From contig LVBR01000007.1 in assembly GCA_001604495.1 (NCBI GenBank), positions 1 through 7,728 on the forward strand: a DNA stretch of 7,728 nt, read 5' to 3'. Every line of letters starts with the position of its first letter. Position 1 is the stretch's first letter. Shown one piece after another: positions 1 to 5,098 of the stretch. The DNA is from Acholeplasmatales bacterium Tener_01 (GTDB taxonomy: Bacteria > Bacillota_I > Bacilli_A > ML615J-28 > CAG-698). A program made the translations under genes and the position numbers. Below the pieces are notes generated by a model. It saw nothing but the letters and a program-made list of their open reading frames with translations, ran no database searches and was not told the origin of the DNA.

Positions 1-29
1 TATGGTAAAAAAATGAAGGAGAATTTATT

Positions 30-590
30 ATGCCAATTGAAGCTGGAGATTTTAGAACAGGATTAACTTTAATTATTGATGGAGAACTATATCAAGTTTT
101 AGACTTTTTACATGTTAAACCAGGAAAAGGTGCTGCTATTTTAAAGACAAAGCTTAAGAACCTAAGAACTGGAAATGTAATTGAAAGAAACTTCAATACA
201 ACAATTAAGTTTGACCAAGCTATCATTGAAAAGAAGGAACTTCAATATTCATATAGTGCTGATGGCACTTACTATTTCATGGATATGGAAACATTTGACA
301 CATATGAAATTAGTAGCGAAATCGTTGGATTTGCTAAAAACTTCTTAGTTGAAGGTCAAATGGTTAAGATCAAGTTCTTCGAATCTGAAATTTTAGGTAT
401 CGATTTACCTGATAAGATCGAACTTGAAGTAACTGAAACTACTGGAGCAGTTGCTGGTAACACTGCAACAAACGCTACAAAAGATGCAACTGTTGAAACA
501 GGACTTTTAGTTAGAGTTCCTTTGTTTGTTAAAGAAGGAGACAAAATTATTGTTTCTACTGATGATGGTAAATATTGTGGAAGAGCTTAA
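30..590 (+). CDS. efp: Elongation factor P (EF-P)
   Basis: EF-P binds between the ribosomal P and E sites and relieves stalling at polyproline stretches. The 186-residue length is normal for the family (about 185). All three beta-barrel domains appear present. Domain I carries the loop H28-V-K-P-G-K33-G-A-A, whose tip lysine K33 corresponds to the modified Lys32 of Bacillus subtilis; the loop reads KPGKGAA as in Bacillus, not KPGKGQA as in E. coli. The C-terminal domain matches the EF-P signature K151-x-A-x4-G-x2-L/V-x-V-P-x2-V-x2-G170. The start is supported by AAGGAGA at 16-22, seven bases before the ATG. Slightly unusual are the C-terminal YCGRA, where YVSRA is common, and a linker without the usual KPAT proline. 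The stop is doubled (TAATAA) and lies inside a terminator stem. Its neighbours are candidate enzymes for modifying K33. Identity is essentially certain. Confidence 0.98.
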   Translation: MPIEAGDFRTGLTLIIDGELYQVLDFLHVKPGKGAAILKTKLKNLRTGNVIERNFNTTIKFDQAIIEKKELQYSYSADGTYYFMDMETFDTYEISSEIVGFAKNFLVEGQMVKIKFFESEILGIDLPDKIELEVTETTGAVAGNTATNATKDATVETGLLVRVPLFVKEGDKIIVSTDDGKYCGRA

Positions 591-603
591 TAAGCTCTTT
601 TTT
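581..603 (+). terminator. Rho-independent terminator overlapping the efp stop codon
   Basis: An 8-bp perfect stem (581-588 with 592-599) closes a 3-base loop and is followed by six T residues (598-603). The efp stop codon TAA (588-590) lies in the stem and loop. Only four bases separate the T-run from the Shine-Dalgarno site of the next gene, so the hairpin probably works as a partial terminator that lowers downstream expression relative to efp. Confidence 0.85.
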
Positions 604-617
604 ATTAGGGGAATAAT

Positions 618-1361
618 ATGAGTAAAACAATACTTGTTACTGGAAGTGCTAAAGGAATTGGTGCTGAAGTAATTAAAGAATTTGCAAAGTTAGGTTATAA
701 CTGTGTTATTAATTATTTAACATCCTTGAATGAGGCAACACTTTTAAAAGAAGAAGTTGAAAAAATGAATGCTAAGTGCTTAGCAATCAAAGCTGATGTT
801 TCAAGCGAAGTAGAAGTTGATGAAATGTTTAACCAAATTGAGAGTGTATTTGGTGGAGTAGATATTTTAGTTAATAATGCGGCTATTGACTTATCTAATA
901 TATTTGAAAAAAAGAGTGCTGAAGAATTTAAGAAAACATTAGATGTTAATGTTGTTGGGGCATTTATTACTTCTAAAAGAGCATATCCTTATATGAAGGA
1001 AAAGAAGTGGGGAAGAATAATTAACATTTCTTCAACAAATGGTATGAATACATATTACCCAATGTGTATTGACTACGATGCAAGTAAGGCAGCTTTAAAT
1101 TCTTTGACACATAACTTGTCAATCCAATTTGCACCATATGTAAATGTCAATGCTATAGCTCCTGGTTTTATTGGAACTAGCAGTGAGCTTGAAGACTATG
1201 ACAAAGAATTCTTAGAACTTGAACTTAGTAAAATTTTACTAAGGAGAGTAGGAGAAGCAAAAGATGTTGCCAATTTAGTTAAGTTTTTAGCGAGTGATGA
1301 AGCATCATATATAAACAATACCATCATTAGAATCGATGGTGGTCAGTATGGAAGCGAATAA
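618..1361 (+). CDS. Short-chain dehydrogenase/reductase, candidate EF-P 5-aminopentanone reductase (YmfI-like)
   Basis: This 247-residue protein is a classical NAD(P)H-dependent short-chain dehydrogenase/reductase. Visible motifs are the Rossmann glycine motif T8-G-S-A-K-G-I-G15, D60-V after the third strand, N86-N-A-A89, and a catalytic tetrad of N111, S139 (in ISS), Y153 and K157 (YDASK), followed by the usual P-G-F segment and a C-terminal DGG. Sequence motifs alone would fit FabG (3-oxoacyl-ACP reductase) equally well. However, no fatty-acid gene is nearby, while efp is 27 bases upstream and a YnbB-family gene converges downstream. In Bacillus subtilis the SDR YmfI performs the final carbonyl reduction of the 5-aminopentanol group on EF-P. 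I therefore infer a YmfI-like role, at moderate confidence; the SDR fold itself is certain. The start is set by AGGGGA at 607-612, five bases before ATG. No convincing promoter lies between efp and this gene. Confidence 0.9.
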   Translation: MSKTILVTGSAKGIGAEVIKEFAKLGYNCVINYLTSLNEATLLKEEVEKMNAKCLAIKADVSSEVEVDEMFNQIESVFGGVDILVNNAAIDLSNIFEKKSAEEFKKTLDVNVVGAFITSKRAYPYMKEKKWGRIINISSTNGMNTYYPMCIDYDASKAALNSLTHNLSIQFAPYVNVNAIAPGFIGTSSELEDYDKEFLELELSKILLRRVGEAKDVANLVKFLASDEASYINNTIIRIDGGQYGSE

Positions 1362-1395
1362 AAAAGAGATCATTTCAAATGATCTCTATTTTTTT
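1360..1395. terminator. Bidirectional terminator between the converging SDR and ynbB genes
   Basis: A 10-bp perfect stem (1365-1374 with 1378-1387) with loop TCA is flanked by an A-run on the left (1360-1365) and seven T residues on the right (1389-1395). It can therefore end transcription from both sides. The TAG stop of the minus-strand gene (1388-1386) lies at the edge of the stem, and the SDR stop abuts it on the other side, so the two genes are separated by only 24 bases. Confidence 0.93.
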
Positions 1396-2627
1396 ATGTT
1401 ATTTAAGGCATTTAATATGATAAGTTTACCATATTCAAAAGTTAAGCCACCTTGCATATATAATCTATATGGAGGGGTAACTGGAGCATCGGCACTTAAT
1501 TCGATTGTACTTCCTTGAGTAAAGCATCCTGCTGCCATAACTTCTTCAAATGGATAGCCAGGCATTGGAGCAGGTGTGATATAAACTTTACTATCAACTG
1601 GAGATGCAGCTTGTAAGCCTCTTGCAAATTCTACTAAGTTATCTTTATCGTTTAAGACAACTGTTTGAATAATGTCGGTCCTATAGTCTGAGTATCTTGG
1701 GCTTACTTCATTAAATCCTAATTTTTCTAGCATGTATGAAGCAAAGATAGCAGTTTTGATGGCACTTCTAACTGCAGATGGTGCCATAAAGATACCTTTA
1801 AAGAAATTGATGTTTTGGTTGAAGTTTGCTCCTTGCTCTTTAGCAATTCCTGGAGCTGTTAGTCTTTCAGCTACCATGTGGATTAAGTCGCTTCTTCCAC
1901 CAACATATCCGCCACTAGATGCAATGCCACCACCTAAGTTTTTCATAAGTGACCCGACAACGATATCAGCACCAACGTGACCAGGCTCTCTTTCCTCTAC
2001 TAACTCACCGTAGCAGTTATCAACAAATACGATAATATCTTTATCGATTTCTTTTATTACTTTAATGATATCTTCAATTTGCTTAATTGTTAGGGAGTTT
2101 CTACTTGAATAGCCACGAGAACGTTGAATCTCAATAAGTTTTATTTTATTGTCTCTTATTGTTTCAATAATTTTGTCTTTATCAAACTCATTATTCTTTA
2201 GGGCAATTTCTAGGTATTTAACGCCACTAGCTTTAAGTGACTGAGTTGAATCACCAATGATTCCAATCATTTCTTGCAAGGAGTCATATGGAGTTCCACT
2301 AATTGATAGCATTGTATCGCCATATTTTAAAAGGGCTGATAAGGCAAGGTAGATGGCATTTGTTCCACTCATTATTTGAGTGCGAACTAAGGCATCTTCG
2401 CATCCTAGGACAGTTGCAAAGATTTTTTCAATCTTATCACGTCCGGTGTCATAGTTACCATATCCATTGATATCCGTAAAATCAGAATATGATACATTAC
2501 ACTCAGTGAATGCTTCTAGTATTCTTTCAGAGTTTTTTAGGCAGATACTATCAACTTTGTCATAGATTTCTTTAAGTTCAATATTTGATTGTTTTTCTAG
2601 TTTAAGTAATTCTTCTTTAATTTTCAT
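1386..2627 (-). CDS. ynbB: YnbB-family PLP-dependent enzyme (Met_gamma_lyase / 'aluminium resistance' family)
   Basis: This is a cytosolic, 413-residue fold-type I pyridoxal-phosphate enzyme. Family landmarks are clear: G55-Y-G-N-Y-D60-T-G-R-D64, S87-G-T-N for cofactor phosphate binding, I167-Q-R-S-R-G-Y, F201-V-D203-N-C-Y-G-E with the Asp expected to contact the PLP ring nitrogen, G225-S-L-M-K229-N-L-G-G-G with the Schiff-base lysine, L256-T-A-P-G, and the C-terminal Q371-G-S-T-I-E-L-S-A-D. Databases often name this family methionine gamma-lyase or aluminium resistance protein. In Bacillus subtilis, ynbB is required for 5-aminopentanol modification of EF-P. Its position two genes from efp supports that role here; its exact reaction is not known to me. 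No Shine-Dalgarno site precedes the ATG and no alternative start is plausible before M88. The promoter geometry predicts a leaderless mRNA. Family assignment is very confident and the EF-P role is inferred. Confidence 0.93.
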   Translation of the reverse strand: MKIKEELLKLEKQSNIELKEIYDKVDSICLKNSERILEAFTECNVSYSDFTDINGYGNYDTGRDKIEKIFATVLGCEDALVRTQIMSGTNAIYLALSALLKYGDTMLSISGTPYDSLQEMIGIIGDSTQSLKASGVKYLEIALKNNEFDKDKIIETIRDNKIKLIEIQRSRGYSSRNSLTIKQIEDIIKVIKEIDKDIIVFVDNCYGELVEEREPGHVGADIVVGSLMKNLGGGIASSGGYVGGRSDLIHMVAERLTAPGIAKEQGANFNQNINFFKGIFMAPSAVRSAIKTAIFASYMLEKLGFNEVSPRYSDYRTDIIQTVVLNDKDNLVEFARGLQAASPVDSKVYITPAPMPGYPFEEVMAAGCFTQGSTIELSADAPVTPPYRLYMQGGLTFEYGKLIILNALNNIKK

Positions 2628-2633
2628 ATTACA

Positions 2634-2662
2634 ATAATACCATTTTTCGCCTCAAATGTCTA
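2634..2662 (-). promoter_or_regulatory. Sigma-A type promoter for ynbB, placing +1 on the start codon
   Basis: On the minus strand, TAGACA (2662-2657; 5 of 6 to TTGACA) is followed by a 17-base spacer and TATTAT (2639-2634; 5 of 6 to TATAAT), with an extended -10 TGG directly before it. Six bases separate the -10 box from the ATG, so transcription should begin at or within a base or two of the start codon. This is a sequence prediction only. Confidence 0.7.
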
Positions 2663-2666
2663 ATGA

Positions 2667-2683
2667 ATTATTTTGTAAATAAT
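2667..2683. repeat. Inverted repeat overlapping the pnuC -35 box (possible operator)
   Basis: ATTATTT (2667-2673) and AAATAAT (2677-2683) form a perfect 7-bp inverted repeat around TGT. It covers the -35 hexamer of the rightward promoter and lies just beyond the -35 of the leftward one. That is a sensible place for a repressor, but in DNA this AT-rich such a repeat can occur by chance. It does not resemble any regulator site I know. Confidence 0.25.
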
Positions 2684-2701
2684 AAAAATTAGGTATATAA
2701 T
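2673..2701 (+). promoter_or_regulatory. Sigma-A type promoter for the pnuC-yhhN-dgk operon
   Basis: TTGTAA (2673-2678) is followed by a 17-base spacer and a perfect TATAAT (2696-2701). The expected start near 2708 leaves a leader of about 20 bases, too short for a riboswitch. It carries AGAGG (2717-2721), seven bases before the ATG at 2729. The promoter lies back to back with that of ynbB, and their -35 boxes are ten bases apart. Confidence 0.75.
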
Positions 2702-2728
2702 AATTACTATATTATTAGAGGTTTTATT

Positions 2729-3538
2729 ATGAAAGAAAGAATTGTTAAAATTTGGAATAGCTTTACGCTATATGAAAAGATTTGGTTTTTTAGTGTAATT
2801 GTATTGACTATTGTTGTGGCAATAGTATTTCCATCATCTGTTGAAAACTTAGATATTAATCCAGCGCTTATAATGGGATTATACGTTGCGGATGTATTTA
2901 CTAATGTTTTGTGTGAACTATTAATTAGTAAACAAAGCAAGTGGAACTTTATGGTTTCGTTGCTTGTTGAAGTGATTGAAATAGTAACTTGTATTATTAT
3001 TGGTGAGCGTTTTGCCACAATGGCCACAACAATCTTTTTCTGGATTCCAATTGACATTATCAGTTTCATTAACTGGAATCGTCATTTAGACCGTGAGAGA
3101 AAAGAACTTACTGCTGTAAGAAGCCTAAAGGGCTGGCAAGAAGCGCTAATCTTACTTGGAATTGCTGCATGGACTGTTGGAGTTGGATACCTACTTACTC
3201 AAATTGATAATGAGGGGTTACTTGAAGCTAATTCTACAGAAGAGATAATTGTATGTTATTTGGATGCAATGGTTAGTGCCGTTGCGGTTTGTAACGGAAT
3301 CTTTATTTTCTTAAGACTCAAGGAGCAGTGGATCGCCTGGTATGTCGATGCTGCCTTGGAGTGTGTTATTAATGTCCTTTTAGGTCAATGGGTACTACTA
3401 GTACTTAAAGCTGCATACTTTACCAATACAACATATGGTTATATTAAATGGACAAAGTACATTAAGAGTCATAAAGAAGGAGATAGTGGCACAGAGGAAG
3501 AGAATAATTCTATACAAATAAGTGATAATAGTTTATAA
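2729..3538 (+). CDS. pnuC: PnuC-family vitamin/nucleoside transporter (probably nicotinamide riboside)
   Basis: PnuC proteins are membrane facilitators that let nicotinamide riboside enter cells, where phosphorylation traps it for NAD synthesis. This 269-residue protein has about seven hydrophobic segments (roughly 17-36, 46-65, 73-92, 98-116, 137-156, 174-195 and 203-231). Family hallmarks include a short charged loop after segment four (N115-W-N-R-H-L-D-R-E-R), E199-Q-W-x-x-W204 near the substrate-binding region, and Y230-x-x-N233-x-x-Y-G-Y238-x-x-W241 near the end. A hydrophilic acidic tail of about 25 residues follows. Related proteins carry riboflavin (RibM/PnuX) or thiamine (PnuT), and the sequence alone does not settle the substrate. 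No riboswitch precedes the gene, which argues mildly against riboflavin or thiamine. It is the first gene of a three-gene operon; the next gene starts 22 bases on. Confidence 0.85.
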   Translation: MKERIVKIWNSFTLYEKIWFFSVIVLTIVVAIVFPSSVENLDINPALIMGLYVADVFTNVLCELLISKQSKWNFMVSLLVEVIEIVTCIIIGERFATMATTIFFWIPIDIISFINWNRHLDRERKELTAVRSLKGWQEALILLGIAAWTVGVGYLLTQIDNEGLLEANSTEEIIVCYLDAMVSAVAVCNGIFIFLRLKEQWIAWYVDAALECVINVLLGQWVLLVLKAAYFTNTTYGYIKWTKYIKSHKEGDSGTEEENNSIQISDNSL

Positions 3539-3560
3539 TTAGGGTGGGAAGGTAGACTTC

Positions 3561-4208
3561 ATGAATTATATTTATTTAGTAATTTTTATCTTAACTACTT
3601 TAATTCATCTATATGCTACATATAGTAATAACCGACCATTTAGAAATGTAACTAAAGGGTTTATAATTTTGTCACTTTTAGGATTTTACCACACAAGTGC
3701 TAGTGACCCTTCATGGTTTATCATTATTGCAATACTATTAAGTTGGATAGGCGACTTACTTCTAATCCCTAAAGGAAAGAAGTGGTTTATTGCAGGTGGA
3801 ATATCATTTATGATTTCCCATGTATTCTTTATTTTGGGATACAATGAATTATTTGATATAGCTTCTGTTCCAATTTATGTTATTGTTCCTATTGGAGCAT
3901 TATATGTATTCTTAGTTATTGCAATTTTCTTGAGGTTAAAACAGTATTTACCAAAAGCATTTATTATTCCAATGATGTTTTACCTAATGGTAAATGGAAC
4001 AATGAACTGTTTTGCTTGGTACCGTATGGTTGCATCATTTGGAATTGATGCTATCATCACAACAATCGGTTCTGTTTTATTCTTTATCTCAGATACTGCA
4101 CTATTCTTTGTTGACTTTAACAAGAATAGTATTATGAAATCACATTTCTTGGTTATGTTAACATATTCTTTAGGAGTATTTTTAATAATTTTAGGATTAA
4201 TATTATAG
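3561..4208 (+). CDS. YhhN/TMEM86 family membrane protein (lysoplasmalogenase family)
   Basis: This 215-residue protein is almost wholly hydrophobic, with about eight membrane segments, matching YhhN-family size. The recognisable family pattern is W62-I-G-D65-L-L-L-I-P70, then F76-x-x-G-G-x-x-F83-x-x-S-H87-x-x-F, N145 in mid-protein, and G170-S-V-L-F-F-I-S-D178-x-x-L. The two buried aspartates D65 and D178 are the likely catalytic residues. Characterised members (mammalian TMEM86, a Legionella YhhN) hydrolyse the vinyl-ether bond of lysoplasmalogen, releasing a fatty aldehyde and a glycerophospho-base. If that holds here, the organism makes or scavenges plasmalogens, which is plausible for an anaerobe. 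The start has AAGG at 3549-3552, eight bases before ATG. The TAG stop is embedded in the Shine-Dalgarno site of the lipid kinase gene, so translation is probably coupled. Family is confident; the reaction is inferred. Confidence 0.85.
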   Translation: MNYIYLVIFILTTLIHLYATYSNNRPFRNVTKGFIILSLLGFYHTSASDPSWFIIIAILLSWIGDLLLIPKGKKWFIAGGISFMISHVFFILGYNELFDIASVPIYVIVPIGALYVFLVIAIFLRLKQYLPKAFIIPMMFYLMVNGTMNCFAWYRMVASFGIDAIITTIGSVLFFISDTALFFVDFNKNSIMKSHFLVMLTYSLGVFLIILGLIL

Positions 4209-4212
4209 GAGG
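4207..4212 (+). promoter_or_regulatory. Shine-Dalgarno site sharing the yhhN-family stop codon
   Basis: A perfect AGGAGG sits five bases before the kinase ATG at 4218. Its first two bases are the last two of the upstream TAG stop (4206-4208), so a terminating ribosome covers the initiation site of the next gene. Confidence 0.9.
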
Positions 4213-4217
4213 AAAAT

Positions 4218-5030
4218 ATGAAATACTTTTTATACAATCCACTTTCAAATAACGGAATTAGACCAGATTTTACTAGCGATATGAAAGTTATCGAAGTTAT
4301 TGGCTTAGATTATCAAAAATTCTTTGATGAACTAGACCCTAACGATGAAGTAGTAATGGTTGGTGGCGACGGAACTATTAACTATTTAGTAAATGCTTGT
4401 GATACTGATAAGATCACTCAAAAGATTTGGTATCGTCCAAGTGGTACTGGAAATGACTTCTTACACGATATCGATGGTAAGATGGATGAAGAAATCCTAC
4501 TTAATGATTATTTGAAAAACCTTCCAACAGTTTATGTAAATGGAATGGAAAAGAAATTTATTAATGGTATCGGTTATGGAATTGATGGATATTGTTGCGA
4601 AGTAGCAGATAAGATCAAAGAAGAAACTCCAAATGCTAAAATTGATTATACTGGAATCGCTGTTAAAGGACTATTATTCCACTTTAAGCCAAAGAAGGCT
4701 AAAGTTGTGGTTGATGGCGAGGAAGAAGAATTCAAACATGTTTGGATTGGTGCTTCAATGAAAGGTAGATACTATGGTGGTGGAATGCAAATTGCACCTT
4801 CACAAGATCGTAAGGATGGCTCACTTACACTTGTTATTTATAAGACTTGGAGTAAGCTAGCAGCCTTAATCGTATTCCCTTCAATCTTTAAAGGCGAGCA
4901 CATTAAACATAAGAAGATGATTAAGATCAAAAAAGGTCAAGAAATTGAAGTTTCATTTGATAAACCATGTGCTCTACAAATCGATGGTGAAACTGTACTT
5001 AATGTAACAAGTTACAAAGTTAAAGCATAA
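4218..5030 (+). CDS. Diacylglycerol kinase family lipid kinase (DAGK catalytic domain)
   Basis: The family transfers ATP phosphate to diacylglycerol or related lipids, recycling diacylglycerol to phosphatidic acid at the inner membrane face. Visible signatures are N7-P-L-S-N-N-G (a variant of NPxSG), G49-G-D-G-T53 for nucleotide binding, P74-S-G-T-G-N-D80-F, N116-G-I-G-Y-G-I-D-G124, G187-G-G-M-Q-I-A-P194 followed by D200-G-S-L, and the C-terminal Q254-I-D-G-E258. At 270 residues it is a little shorter than the usual 290-310, with a compact N-terminal lobe, but no signature is missing. The sequence cannot separate true DgkB from other members such as YegS-like lipid kinases or undecaprenol-linked roles. 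It is the last gene of the operon. It ends in three consecutive in-frame TAA codons and runs directly into a strong terminator. Location beside a lysoplasmalogenase-family gene suggests shared membrane-lipid turnover. Confidence 0.92.
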   Translation: MKYFLYNPLSNNGIRPDFTSDMKVIEVIGLDYQKFFDELDPNDEVVMVGGDGTINYLVNACDTDKITQKIWYRPSGTGNDFLHDIDGKMDEEILLNDYLKNLPTVYVNGMEKKFINGIGYGIDGYCCEVADKIKEETPNAKIDYTGIAVKGLLFHFKPKKAKVVVDGEEEEFKHVWIGASMKGRYYGGGMQIAPSQDRKDGSLTLVIYKTWSKLAALIVFPSIFKGEHIKHKKMIKIKKGQEIEVSFDKPCALQIDGETVLNVTSYKVKA

Positions 5031-5034
5031 TAAT

Positions 5035-5062
5035 AAGTAGCATACTAATGCTACTTTTTTTT
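5035..5062 (+). terminator. Rho-independent terminator ending the pnuC-yhhN-dgk operon
   Basis: An 8-bp perfect stem (5036-5043 with 5048-5055), extendable by an A-T pair (5035 with 5056), closes loop ACTA and is followed by a run of eight T residues (5055-5062). The promoter of the next operon begins almost immediately after it. Confidence 0.93.
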
Positions 5063-5067
5063 ATTTA

Positions 5068-5076
5068 TGGTATAAT
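5068..5076 (+). promoter_or_regulatory. Extended -10 promoter for the carboxypeptidase operon
   Basis: TGG followed by a perfect TATAAT (5071-5076) gives an extended -10 element. The best -35 at the right distance (ATGCTA, 5048-5053) matches only 3 of 6 and lies in the terminator stem, so the extended -10 probably carries the promoter. The expected start is near 5083, which leaves a leader of about 16 bases, essentially just the Shine-Dalgarno site. Confidence 0.7.
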
Positions 5077-5085
5077 GATAAAGGT

Positions 5086-5090
5086 GGAGG
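5086..5090 (+). promoter_or_regulatory. Shine-Dalgarno site that fixes the carboxypeptidase start at 5099
   Basis: GGAGG lies eight bases before ATG 5099. An in-frame ATG at 5048 would add 17 residues, but it lies inside the terminator hairpin and upstream of the predicted transcript start. Only the 5099 start gives a proper lipoprotein signal peptide. Confidence 0.9.
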
Positions 5091-5098
5091 AAATTGCC

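Noticed and set aside
550..578. Possible promoter inside the efp 3' end (TTGTTT, 17 bases, TATTGT)
   Set aside because: Only 3 of 6 and 4 of 6 consensus matches within coding sequence; too weak to call, although some internal start for the SDR cannot be excluded.
1336..1518. Plus-strand 60-codon open frame across the SDR end and the ynbB end
   Set aside because: It runs through the bidirectional terminator and overlaps two well-supported genes in other frames.
1732..1980. Plus-strand 82-codon open frame opposite ynbB
   Set aside because: It is the complement of conserved YnbB coding sequence, with no ribosome site and no recognisable protein.
2629..2643. Four-codon minicistron (M-V-L-L-stop) just before ynbB
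   Set aside because: It has a plausible GAGG site, but the better-supported promoter puts transcription start downstream of it; kept only as a competing explanation in the leaderless finding.
2629..2728. Riboswitch or T-box upstream of the PnuC-family gene
   Set aside because: The predicted leader is about 20 bases, and the whole divergent gap is only 101 bases and filled by two promoters.
2707..3069. Minus-strand 120-codon open frame opposite pnuC
   Set aside because: It is antisense to the start of a clear membrane protein gene; its low-complexity I/T/S composition is what antisense AT-rich DNA gives.
5048..5098. Upstream in-frame ATG that would extend the carboxypeptidase by 17 residues
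   Set aside because: It lies in the terminator stem, precedes the predicted transcription start, has no Shine-Dalgarno site, and would bury the lipoprotein signal peptide.
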